DNA from: Bacteroidota bacterium
GTDB lineage: Bacteria > Bacteroidota > Bacteroidia > Palsa-948
DNA: 37,779 bases
Reading direction: 5' to 3'
Assembly (NCBI GenBank): GCA_016213435.1
Contig: JACRAL010000140.1
Span: 1 to 37,779, forward strand
The position numbers and the translations under genes were made by a program. The notes under the pieces were generated by a model. It was not told the origin of the DNA. It saw nothing but the letters and a program-made list of their open reading frames with translations, and made no database searches. Below, in pieces: positions 15,621-22,621 of the stretch. Positions within the stretch are counted from its first letter, which is position 1, and each line of letters opens with the position of its first letter.

Positions 15621-16868
15621 TTATTTCACCTCCGTTGTAGATAATTTATTTTCATTTTGCATTTGTAACTGGGTTGCCTTTTCTTTAATCCTGTAAAAAT
15701 AAATAGCAACCGGTCTGTATGCAAGATGTGCCCATTTTGAAAACGGCACTTCTATCATTAGCATTGGAATAGCAACCATCAGGTGAATTAAATACATATA
15801 AAATCCAACTAATGGGGCGTTATTAATTCTGCAAATATATATTGCAATACCTGTGAGAGTTGTTAATAGTAATAGTATAAGAAAAGTCCAATCGGTAGCG
15901 TGAGAGAATTTACTTTTTTCATTATCCTTTTTAATTCTTCTGATTAAAAAGTAAATTGTCCCGATAATAAGCCCTATTGTTCCATAAAAACCTACTATTC
16001 TTTGTATATTCCACCAGTGGTAAGATTCGTCTTTACCCTGAAACCATGATAAGAAAAAGACAATCATAAGGAATAACAAAGCATAACTGGACATAAGCAG
16101 GAAATGGATTATCCAGTAATTATACTTTCCTTCACGAAGTCGTTTAAAGAAAGATTCAGGGTCTTTTTCACATTCGGAGAAACGCCATTGAAAGAGAAAA
16201 TTAAAAACCATATTTCCCATCTCAGTGACATATAATTTAAGCGGTATTTTTAATGTCTTATCGCTTATTAATGTTTTCAAATACATATTGAAGACAAAGG
16301 ATAGTAATAAACCGGCAAGTAAAATGGCAACAACCATATCAACGAAATGAACAACATTTGCCGGTGCAAGTTTGTTAAAAAGCATTCCTTCAGAACTTGT
16401 TGGCAGCCCCAATAATAAAGCCCAGACAAGAAAAACTATTCCTGCTAAAAAGAAAATTGCACCAAATTCCCAAACTTTGGAAGTGTATAACTTTTTTGCA
16501 AGACCTGTCCAATCGTATTGTGCAGTGAGAAAACGTCTGAGTGTCATCATCGTTTCTCCAGGATCTGCCTGCCTCGGACATGATGTAGAGCAGTCACCAC
16601 AGTAGTAGCAAAGCCACGGCCCCAGATTATTTAGCAATCTTTCTCTCAATCCTGTCCGTACATACTGAAGACATCTGCGGGGGGAAAAACTTGTTTCGTT
16701 TGACGATAAAGCACAGGTGATTGTGCAACCCCCACAATTAAGGCAAGCATTGGTATCGAATTTCCCATACTTACGAACTTCCTTTAATAGTTTTGGGTCA
16801 GCCCATCCTTCCCCGCCTGCTCCCGCCTTTGGCTGGATTCGGCGGGCAGGTCTTTCAACTTTTTTCAT
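15621..16868 (-). CDS. QmoC-like HdrC/cytochrome b membrane protein
   Basis: A 415-residue protein. Residues 35-105 hold two HdrC-type [4Fe-4S] motifs: CLNCGGCTITC (42-52) and CYYCGDCSTSC (87-97). About six transmembrane helices follow (near 136-155, 170-197, 250-276, 292-310, 326-348, 355-375), with His residues at helix ends (His174, His255, His362) that could ligate heme b. This order matches QmoC, which connects HdrA-like flavoproteins to menaquinone. Residues 7-18 are encoded by a palindromic element, and family members usually start nearer the DPKLLKEV segment. A putative Fnr-like box lies 71 bp upstream. It is the only membrane component of the operon and suggests quinone coupling. Confidence 0.88.
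   Translation of the reverse strand: MKKVERPARRIQPKAGAGGEGWADPKLLKEVRKYGKFDTNACLNCGGCTITCALSSNETSFSPRRCLQYVRTGLRERLLNNLGPWLCYYCGDCSTSCPRQADPGETMMTLRRFLTAQYDWTGLAKKLYTSKVWEFGAIFFLAGIVFLVWALLLGLPTSSEGMLFNKLAPANVVHFVDMVVAILLAGLLLSFVFNMYLKTLISDKTLKIPLKLYVTEMGNMVFNFLFQWRFSECEKDPESFFKRLREGKYNYWIIHFLLMSSYALLFLMIVFFLSWFQGKDESYHWWNIQRIVGFYGTIGLIIGTIYFLIRRIKKDNEKSKFSHATDWTFLILLLLTTLTGIAIYICRINNAPLVGFYMYLIHLMVAIPMLMIEVPFSKWAHLAYRPVAIYFYRIKEKATQLQMQNENKLSTTEVK
16816..16850 (-). repeat. Palindromic element translated in the QmoC-like N-terminus
   Basis: CCCGCC (16822-16827) pairs with GGCGGG (16841-16846), and CCTG (16816-16819) with CAGG (16847-16850), giving a bulged 10-bp stem with a 13-nt loop. The element encodes residues 7-18 (PARRIQPKAGAG) of the membrane subunit, just before the conserved domain begins. 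It is GC-rich in an AT-rich gene. Confidence 0.55.
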
Positions 16869-16913
16869 TCCTTTAATTTTTTTTCTACTATATGATTTGA
16901 TATTTGACTTAGG

Positions 16914-16929
16914 TGTCTGTCGGCAGACA
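16914..16929. repeat. Palindrome TGTCTGTCGGCAGACA
   Basis: A 6-bp stem with a TCGG loop. It is a covarying variant of the palindrome at 12041-12056 (TGCCTGCCGGCAGGCA): both changed stem positions are compensated. It lies 45 bp upstream of the QmoC-like gene. Confidence 0.55.
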
Positions 16930-16938
16930 GATTAATAA

Positions 16939-16952
16939 ATGATATTTATCAA
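16939..16952 (-). promoter_or_regulatory. Candidate Fnr/Crp-type box upstream of the QmoC-like gene
   Basis: ATGAT-ATTT-ATCAA matches the Fnr consensus TTGAT-N4-ATCAA at 9 of 10 positions. It is centred about 77 bp upstream of the QmoC-like start codon. The same ATGAT-N4-ATCAA form occurs upstream of hypF, and a Crp/Fnr gene lies between the two operons. Confidence 0.45.
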
Positions 16953-17032
16953 GAAAATTATTGGCAATATTAAAAATAGTTTTTAATATAAGTCAAGTTT
17001 TTTTTATTTTTTTTTTATTTTAAATAAAAATC

Positions 17033-17337
17033 TCATATTCTTGCAATTATCCTTGCTGCATCCATGACTTTTGCAATGTCAACATCTTGTGGACATCTTG
17101 CGGTGCATGTTTCACAGGAAGCACAAAGCCATATAGTATTGCTGTTAAGAACTAATTCTATCATTCCAAGCCGCACAGCATGAATTATCTGTGATGGAGA
17201 ATAATCCATTTCAAAAGCTATCGGGCATCCGGAAGCGCATTTTTACACTGATAGCATAGATTTATATTTTGTCCGGTTATTGATTGTACTTTTCCTGTAA
17301 AGTCCCAATTAAATGTATCATACAATATATTTTTCAT
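17033..17337 (-). pseudogene. hdrC: Frameshifted and truncated hdrC
   Basis: The frame begins ATG at 17337 and encodes MKNILYDTFNWDFTGK and the start of an HdrC motif (CYQCK). It then hits a stop 8 codons later because one A is missing from the A-run at 17240-17244 (minus). Adding one base restores CYQCKKCASGCP, then LCASCETCTARCP and DVDIAKVMDAARIIARI before a TGA at 17033-17035. Both four-cysteine [4Fe-4S] motifs of HdrC are therefore present, in two frames. Even when repaired the product is only about 101 residues, short of a full HdrC (roughly 180). No HdrB gene follows. A homopolymer sequencing error could explain the frameshift, but not the truncation. Confidence 0.82.
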
Positions 17338-17772
17338 GTGTTTTTTATTTTAACGCTGAGACGCTGAGATGCCGAGTTTTACTTTAATTCATGTATTTCT
17401 ATTTTTCCTCTGCGACTCTGCACCTCTGCGTTTATTTTATTAATCATTCCTGGTTGATGTGATATTTTATCTCATGGGTATTTCATACTATTTTTTTTCT
17501 GCTATAATATATTCCCTTTGACGGTGTTTAACTGTTTAAAAAAAATTAGATTATTCTTGAAAAGTTTGTAATAAAACTTAAGGATATATTCCGTGAAGAG
17601 AAGTAAGTCAGAGCGATTAATCATTATACTATTGCGTTCTAAAATGAAATATTTTATCAAAATAAACTGACACAATAATATATTAAACGCAATTATAATT
17701 TTATGACTTCGATTTCATAAAAATATGATTTTAATCCTTTTTTTAAATGATTTTTTAAAATCGAAATGATAA
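17338..17772. other. 435-bp non-coding region between hdrC remnant and Crp/Fnr gene
   Basis: No gene was found. The region holds three 8-bp units at 17353-17376 (ACGCTGAG twice, ATGCCGAG) and three CTCTGCNN units at 17408-17431 that are roughly their reverse complement, so the two tracts could pair. It also holds copy 2 of the duplicated operator (17689-17737). It should contain the promoter of the hydrogenase operon, but no TAnnTTTG element was found on the minus strand. Confidence 0.6.
17689..17737. promoter_or_regulatory. Duplicated operator-like element, copy 2
   Basis: Second copy of the element at 4125-4174. The inverted repeat TTATGA-N8-TCATAA (17701-17720) has both arms conserved, while the spacer differs at two positions. 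It lies about 350 bp upstream of the hdrC remnant that heads the hydrogenase operon and just beyond the 3' end of the Crp/Fnr gene. Confidence 0.55.
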
Positions 17773-18489
17773 TCATTCATAAATATTACCTACCCGCATC
17801 AAACCTTTAATATCACGTAGTGTAATTTTACGTCCTTTAATGGTAATCAGATTATCTTTTTTAAATTCGGAAAGTAATCGTATTACAGTTTCGGTTGAGG
17901 TGCCTACTATATTAGCGATATCTTTCCTTGTGAGTGAAATTGTCAAATTGGAATGGTCGGTATATCCGTTGTCAATTTCTCCATGAAATGTTTTTTTCAA
18001 AATTAGTAATGATTCTGCGAGCCGCTCACGTACTGGTTTTTGGGCAAGGGAAGTAATTTTATTATCTGCATCTTCCAACAGTTGGCTCAAAGCAGCCATA
18101 ATACGGGTAGCGATCTGTGGATATTTATTTAAAATATCAAAAAAATTTATTTTATTAATTGTACATACAACCGAATCTTCCAGGACAGTGGCTGTGGAAT
18201 TGTAATTTCTATCACTCAGCAAGGCTCGAAGGCCAAATAATTCACCCGGCATAACAAAACGTATGATTTGTTCTTTTCCGAAAGAGCCGTATTTGAATAT
18301 TTTAACTTTGCCCTGATTCAGGCAATAGATACCGCTGGGACGAGTGCCGGCACAGAAGATAGTTTTTTCCTTTTTATATAAGTTGCAATTTTTTTTAAGG
18401 TTTAGTGTGTTCAAATCACTTTTATCGAGCTTATCAAAAAATGATTTCTGAAGGGCATTGCAGTTTTCACAAGATTGCCTTACTATCAT
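17773..18489 (-). CDS. Crp/Fnr-family transcription regulator
   Basis: A 238-residue regulator. Residues about 25-150 form a cyclic-nucleotide-binding-type beta barrel (GIYCLNQGKVKIFKYG, PGELFGLRALL). The C-terminus holds a winged helix-turn-helix, with recognition-helix segment TRKDIANIVGTSTETVIRLLSEF (about residues 188-210). Cysteines at positions 7, 10, 35, 46, 56 and 109 are compatible with an Fnr-like oxygen-sensing [4Fe-4S] cluster, the CxxC at 7-10 resembling Fnr's N-terminal pair; this is not proven. The cAMP-binding signature is degenerate. It lies between the hydrogenase operon and the divergent hyp operon, both with Fnr-like boxes upstream, and is the best candidate for their local regulator. 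Confidence 0.9.
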   Translation of the reverse strand: MIVRQSCENCNALQKSFFDKLDKSDLNTLNLKKNCNLYKKEKTIFCAGTRPSGIYCLNQGKVKIFKYGSFGKEQIIRFVMPGELFGLRALLSDRNYNSTATVLEDSVVCTINKINFFDILNKYPQIATRIMAALSQLLEDADNKITSLAQKPVRERLAESLLILKKTFHGEIDNGYTDHSNLTISLTRKDIANIVGTSTETVIRLLSEFKKDNLITIKGRKITLRDIKGLMRVGNIYE

Positions 18490-18573
18490 TAGCGGTAATT
18501 GTAAAAATAAAATTTAGTTTTGCAAAATAAACAAAATAATTGAAATATGTTATACAACTATTAAATTAATTAT

Positions 18574-18623
18574 TTGAAGATTATCAAACAAAATAATAAA
18601 TGCGAATGAATGATTTATATCAA
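18574..18623 (+). promoter_or_regulatory. Two candidate Fnr-type boxes upstream of hypF
   Basis: TTGAA-GATT-ATCAA at 18574-18587 and ATGAT-TTAT-ATCAA at 18610-18623 each match TTGAT-N4-ATCAA at 9 of 10 positions. Their centres are 36 bp apart, in the divergent region between the Crp/Fnr gene and hypF. If transcription starts about 7 bp after the -7 element at 18674-18681, the nearer box is centred near -71. Confidence 0.45.
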
Positions 18624-18673
18624 CCATCATAATGAAATTGTTCTTAATTAATAATGTATATTCCAAAGATTAT

Positions 18674-18681
18674 TAATTTTG
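18674..18681 (+). promoter_or_regulatory. Candidate -7 element of the hyp operon
   Basis: TAATTTTG matches the Bacteroidota -7 consensus TAnnTTTG, 48 bp upstream of the hypF start. No good -33 box is spaced correctly, which would fit an activator-dependent promoter. Confidence 0.4.
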
Positions 18682-18728
18682 AAACTTTTTTCTGAAATAT
18701 TTTTTCTGAATTTTTATCAAAATGTTTA

Positions 18729-21011
18729 ATGAAAGCTACCGGAGATGATATTAAATCAAAACTGATTCATGTAAAGGGGCTTGTTCAGGGCGTAGGGTTC
18801 AGGCCCTTTGTGTACCGGATTGCTTATAAATGTTCCCTGAATGGTTGGGTGGAGAACCGAAATGATGGCGTACATATAAAAGTTGAGGGTTCTGGAGAAA
18901 AGATTGATGTTTTTTTGACATTGTTAAAAATTACTGCCCCTCCTGCATCTAATATCGAAAATATATATTTAATTGATTCAGAAACTGAATGCTTTAATAA
19001 ATTTGAGATTAAAAAAAGTGAAAACACCTCGGATGAAGTTACAGAGGTCAGCCCGGATATAGCTGTCTGTGCGGAATGTCTTGAGGATATGCAGACTCAA
19101 CCGAACAGGATAGATTACCCTTTTATAAACTGTACCAATTGTGGTCCCCGCTTCACCATTATTAAAGATTTGCCTTACGACAGGGAAAAGACTACAATGA
19201 GCCCTTTCGTGATGTGTGCAGATTGCCGGAAGGAATACACTGACATCATAGACCGCCGCTTTCATGCGCAGCCCGTAGCATGTAATGTGTGCGGCCCGCA
19301 ATATGAACTATATTATGAAAAGAAGGCGATAAAAGATTTTAGGGAGATATTGCCGTTAACCGCTTCGGTGATAGATAATGGAAAGATTGTCGCAATAAAA
19401 GGCACAGGCGGTTTTCACTTAGCCTGCGATGCTGCAAATGATGAAGCGGTGAAAAGACTCCGATTATTGAAACACCGGGAGAATAAACCTTTTGCTGTTA
19501 TGTTCGCATCTATAGAAGAGATAAGGAGAAATGCAGAAGTAAATGAAACTGAAGAAAAGATATTGCAATCGTGGCGGAGACCTATTGTATTACTTTTCCA
19601 AAGAAAGAATACTGAAATTGCCCCATCAGTTGGAATCGGTTTAAAAACCATTGGTTCGTTTTTACCTTATATGCCCGTTCATTATTTGCTGTTTGAAAAA
19701 TTAAAAACAAAAGCAATCGTCCTCACAAGCGGAAATATTTCTGATGAACCCATTGTTATTGATAATGAAGAAGCAAAGCAAAAACTAACGGCTATTTCTG
19801 ATGCACTATTAGTTTATAATCGCGACATTTATAATCGTACAGATGATTCCGTAATTACGGTGGTAAATGGAAAAGAATCAATTATAAGACGTTCGAGAGG
19901 ATTCGTTCCCAACCCGGTTCATCTTGATCTGAACGTTGAAGGAATCGTTGCTGCAGGCGCTGAACTGAAAAATTGTTTTTGCATAGGAAAAGGAAATCAG
20001 GCAATAATGAGCCAGCATATTGGCGATATGAAGAATATTGAAACATACAATTTTTATATTGAATCATTGGCACGATTTAAAAAAATCTTCAGGGTTAAGC
20101 CGGAATTGTTTGTTGGCGATCTGCATCCGGATTATCTATCGACAAAGTTTGTGAATAAAGTTGCAGGAAAAAAAATGTTTGTACAGCATCACCATGCGCA
20201 TATAGCCTCATGTATGGCAGAGCATAAACTTGACGAAAAAGTTATTGGCGTCAGTTTTGACGGTACAGGCTATGGTACGGATGGAAATATCTGGGGAGGA
20301 GAATTTTTAATTTGCGATCTTTCTGAATTTCAAAGATACGCTCACTTTAAATATATCCCGGCGCCCGGCGGCGACAAGGTTACAGATGAACCGTGGCGTA
20401 TGGCGGTGTCATACCTATATAATATATATGGTATGGATTTTTTGAACCTGAAATTATCTTTTTTAAAAAGTATTCCGCGTGCAAAACTTGATTTACTGTT
20501 GATAGCCCTTGATAAAAAAATTAATTGCCCGTTAACTTCAAGCGCAGGCAGGCTTTTTGATGCGGTATCCGCTTTGAATAATATTTGCTGTTATGCTGGA
20601 TTTGAGGCCGAAGGCCCGATGCGATTGGAATCAATAATTGCCAAAAATAATCAGGAGAAATATCCATTCGATATTGGCAATTGTATTTCATTTAAAAAGA
20701 CTTTTCAGGGCATATTAGATGATATCAATCATAAAACTGATATTTCAATTATATCGGCAAAGTTTCATAATACGATAATTTTTATAATTTTGGAAGTTGT
20801 TTTAAAAATCAGAAATGAGACCGGATTGAATAAAGTAGCGCTGTCTGGCGGAACATTTCAAAACAGGTATCTGCTTGAAAATACAGAAAAAGTTTTAGAG
20901 GAGAATAAATTTGAAATATTCACTCACAGTAAAGTTCCGGCCAATGATGGAGGTATTGCATTAGGGCAACTGGCAGTGGCTGCGAAAAGAAGGAGCATGA
21001 ACTGTTTGTAA
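18729..21011 (+). CDS. hypF: Carbamoyltransferase HypF
   Basis: A 760-residue enzyme that converts carbamoyl phosphate to carbamoyl-AMP and transfers it to HypE for CN ligand synthesis. The domains are in canonical order: an acylphosphatase domain (VQGVGFRPFVYRIA, about residues 16-29); two zinc-finger pairs (CAECLEDM, INCTNCGPRF, CADCRKEY, ACNVCGPQ, about 107-193); a YrdC-like domain (KGTGGFHLACDAAND, about 223-237); and a Kae1-like C-terminal domain (QHHHAHIASCMAEH, FDGTGYGTDGNIWGGEF, about 489-530). Length is normal. It heads a hypFCDEAB operon that reads divergently from the Crp/Fnr gene. There is no Shine-Dalgarno, in line with Bacteroidota style. Confidence 0.97.
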   Translation: MKATGDDIKSKLIHVKGLVQGVGFRPFVYRIAYKCSLNGWVENRNDGVHIKVEGSGEKIDVFLTLLKITAPPASNIENIYLIDSETECFNKFEIKKSENTSDEVTEVSPDIAVCAECLEDMQTQPNRIDYPFINCTNCGPRFTIIKDLPYDREKTTMSPFVMCADCRKEYTDIIDRRFHAQPVACNVCGPQYELYYEKKAIKDFREILPLTASVIDNGKIVAIKGTGGFHLACDAANDEAVKRLRLLKHRENKPFAVMFASIEEIRRNAEVNETEEKILQSWRRPIVLLFQRKNTEIAPSVGIGLKTIGSFLPYMPVHYLLFEKLKTKAIVLTSGNISDEPIVIDNEEAKQKLTAISDALLVYNRDIYNRTDDSVITVVNGKESIIRRSRGFVPNPVHLDLNVEGIVAAGAELKNCFCIGKGNQAIMSQHIGDMKNIETYNFYIESLARFKKIFRVKPELFVGDLHPDYLSTKFVNKVAGKKMFVQHHHAHIASCMAEHKLDEKVIGVSFDGTGYGTDGNIWGGEFLICDLSEFQRYAHFKYIPAPGGDKVTDEPWRMAVSYLYNIYGMDFLNLKLSFLKSIPRAKLDLLLIALDKKINCPLTSSAGRLFDAVSALNNICCYAGFEAEGPMRLESIIAKNNQEKYPFDIGNCISFKKTFQGILDDINHKTDISIISAKFHNTIIFIILEVVLKIRNETGLNKVALSGGTFQNRYLLENTEKVLEENKFEIFTHSKVPANDGGIALGQLAVAAKRRSMNCL

Positions 21012-21039
21012 AGTTTGTTAGTATTAGTAGGGTGAAAAA

Positions 21040-21117
21040 ATGAAATTTGAGAAATTAAAAGATTTAACCATGATAATTTCCAAGATGCTTTCGGCATTAA
21101 TAAAAACATTAAAATAA
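21040..21117 (+). CDS. Possible 25-residue ORF between hypF and hypC
   Basis: ATG at 21040 opens a 25-codon frame ending TAA, encoding a basic, amphipathic peptide (begins MKFEKLKDL and is rich in Leu, Lys, Ile). It is preceded by an A-rich stretch like other start sites in the hyp operon. It may be chance or a remnant; no family was recognised. Confidence 0.2.
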   Translation: MKFEKLKDLTMIISKMLSALIKTLK

Positions 21118-21158
21118 AAACATTTTATAAACATTACAAACATTATAAACTAAAAATT

Positions 21159-21407
21159 ATGTGTCTAAGCGTACCAGCAAAAATCATCTCCATTGAAGGA
21201 GATATGGCTCAGGTAAAAATCGGAGGAACCACTCTTACCACAGGACTTCAACTTCTGGAATATCCGAAAATCGGCGAATATGTTTTGATTCACTCCGGCT
21301 TCGCGATTTCAAAACTCAGTGAAGAAGACGCGGCAGAAACCCTGAAACTTTTACAGGAGCTTGGTGAAATTGACGAACAAATACGGAACAGTGAAAATAC
21401 TATATAG
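21159..21407 (+). CDS. hypC: Hydrogenase assembly chaperone HypC
   Basis: An 82-residue HypC/HybG/HupF-family chaperone. The invariant N-terminus MCLSVPAKI supplies Cys2, which binds the Fe(CN)2CO precursor with HypD and later contacts the hydrogenase large-subunit precursor. The small beta-barrel core continues as GGTTLTTGLQLLEYPKIGEYVLIHSGFAISKL. Length is normal. It lies 147 bp after hypF, with repeated ACATT-type AT-rich sequence in the gap, and precedes hypD. Confidence 0.96.
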   Translation: MCLSVPAKIISIEGDMAQVKIGGTTLTTGLQLLEYPKIGEYVLIHSGFAISKLSEEDAAETLKLLQELGEIDEQIRNSENTI

Positions 21408-21453
21408 AGTTTACAGTTTCCTGTTGATGGAAGCAATTTCCCCAATAATACTC

Positions 21454-21502
21454 AACTGAAAACTGAAAACTTGAAACTTTAAACTTTAAACATTAAACTA
21501 TG
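21454..21502 (+). repeat. Heptamer tract running into the hypD start codon
   Basis: Seven units of AACNNNN type in strict 7-bp phase: AACTGAA twice, AACTTGA, AACTTTA twice, AACATTA, AACTATG. The last unit supplies the ATG of hypD (21500-21502). Confidence 0.75.
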
Positions 21503-22579
21503 AAATATATTGACGAATACCGCGACAAAGTTCTTGTTCTGAAACTGGCGAATCAGATAAAAGCTATTTCTAAAAAAGAGATCAGGCTGATGGAAGTATG
21601 CGGAGGCCATACCTTATCCATACAAAAATTCGGAATCCCTTTTTTATTACCGGAAAGTATCCGGTTGATATCCGGGCCCGGTTGTCCGGTCTGTGTTTCA
21701 AGCAGAAAGTTTATAGACAAAGCCATTGTATATTCAAAAATGCAGGATGTTATCATAACAACTTTTGGCGACCTTATCCGAGTACCGGGTTCCGTATCAT
21801 CGCTTGAGAAGGAAAAGGCAACGAGTGCGAACATACAGATTGTTTATTCTCCGTTACAAGCCATTCAGATTGCAAAAGAAAACAAAACAAAAAAAATTGT
21901 CTTCCTCGGAATAGGTTTTGAGACCACATCTCCCACCAGCGCTGCATCGGTTTTAAAAGCGTATGAAGAGAAAGCGGATAATTTTTTCTTATTCAGTTCT
22001 CACAAGATAATGCCGCCTGCAATGGCCGGAATCATTGACGAGGGCGTGAAGATTAACGGATATATTTGTCCCGGCCATGTGAGCACTATCACCGGATCGG
22101 AAATATATGAAGGCATTGCGGCAAAGTATAAATTAGGTTGTGTAATCTCTGGTTTTGAACCCGTGGATATACTTCAGACTATTTTGATGCTGGTTCGGCA
22201 ATTTGAGAATAATGAAGCAAAAGTTGAGATTCAATATTCAAGGGCTGTAAGGCCGGAAGGAAACCTCAAAGCAAAACAGGCGATAAATGAGGTTTTTGAA
22301 CTGCGTGATGATTGGTGGCGCGGATTGGGAATCATACCGATGAGCGGAAATAAAGTAAAAGAAAAATATCAGAGGTTTGATGCTGAATTCATGATGCCGG
22401 TTGAGGTACCGGAACCTGTAGAACCTAAGGGCTGTATCTGCGGAGAAATATTAAAAGGAATAAAAAGCCCGAAAGAATGCAAGTTGTTTGTAAAAGTATG
22501 CAATCCTTCAAATCCAATCGGTGCATGTATGGTTTCCGGTGAAGGGGCGTGCCAGGCATATTATAAGTATAACAGATAA
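21500..22579 (+). CDS. hypD: Hydrogenase formation protein HypD
   Basis: A 359-residue [4Fe-4S] scaffold protein on which, with HypC, the Fe(CN)2CO group is built. Conserved segments are LMEVCGGHTLSIQKFGI (about residues 31-47), ISGPGCPVCVSS (about 58-69) with the redox cysteine pair, and GYICPGHVSTITGSEIY (about 189-205). The C-terminal cluster cysteines are in KGCICGEILKG, KECKLF and GACMVSGEGAC. Length is normal. The start codon is the last part of a heptamer tract, and no Shine-Dalgarno is present. Confidence 0.97.
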   Translation: MKYIDEYRDKVLVLKLANQIKAISKKEIRLMEVCGGHTLSIQKFGIPFLLPESIRLISGPGCPVCVSSRKFIDKAIVYSKMQDVIITTFGDLIRVPGSVSSLEKEKATSANIQIVYSPLQAIQIAKENKTKKIVFLGIGFETTSPTSAASVLKAYEEKADNFFLFSSHKIMPPAMAGIIDEGVKINGYICPGHVSTITGSEIYEGIAAKYKLGCVISGFEPVDILQTILMLVRQFENNEAKVEIQYSRAVRPEGNLKAKQAINEVFELRDDWWRGLGIIPMSGNKVKEKYQRFDAEFMMPVEVPEPVEPKGCICGEILKGIKSPKECKLFVKVCNPSNPIGACMVSGEGACQAYYKYNR

Positions 22580-22588
22580 AACTTTTTT

Positions 22589-22616
22589 AAACTTCAAACC
22601 TGAAACTTCAAACTTC
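22589..22616 (+). repeat. Heptamer tract (4 units)
   Basis: AAACTTC, AAACCTG, AAACTTC, AAACTTC in 7-bp phase. It occupies most of the hypD-hypE gap. Confidence 0.7.
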
Positions 22617-22621
22617 TTTAT

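Noticed and set aside
17765-17777. AATGATAATCATT, resembling the centre of a Fur box
   Set aside because: It overlaps the stop codon of the Crp/Fnr gene, is far from any start and is short in AT-rich DNA.
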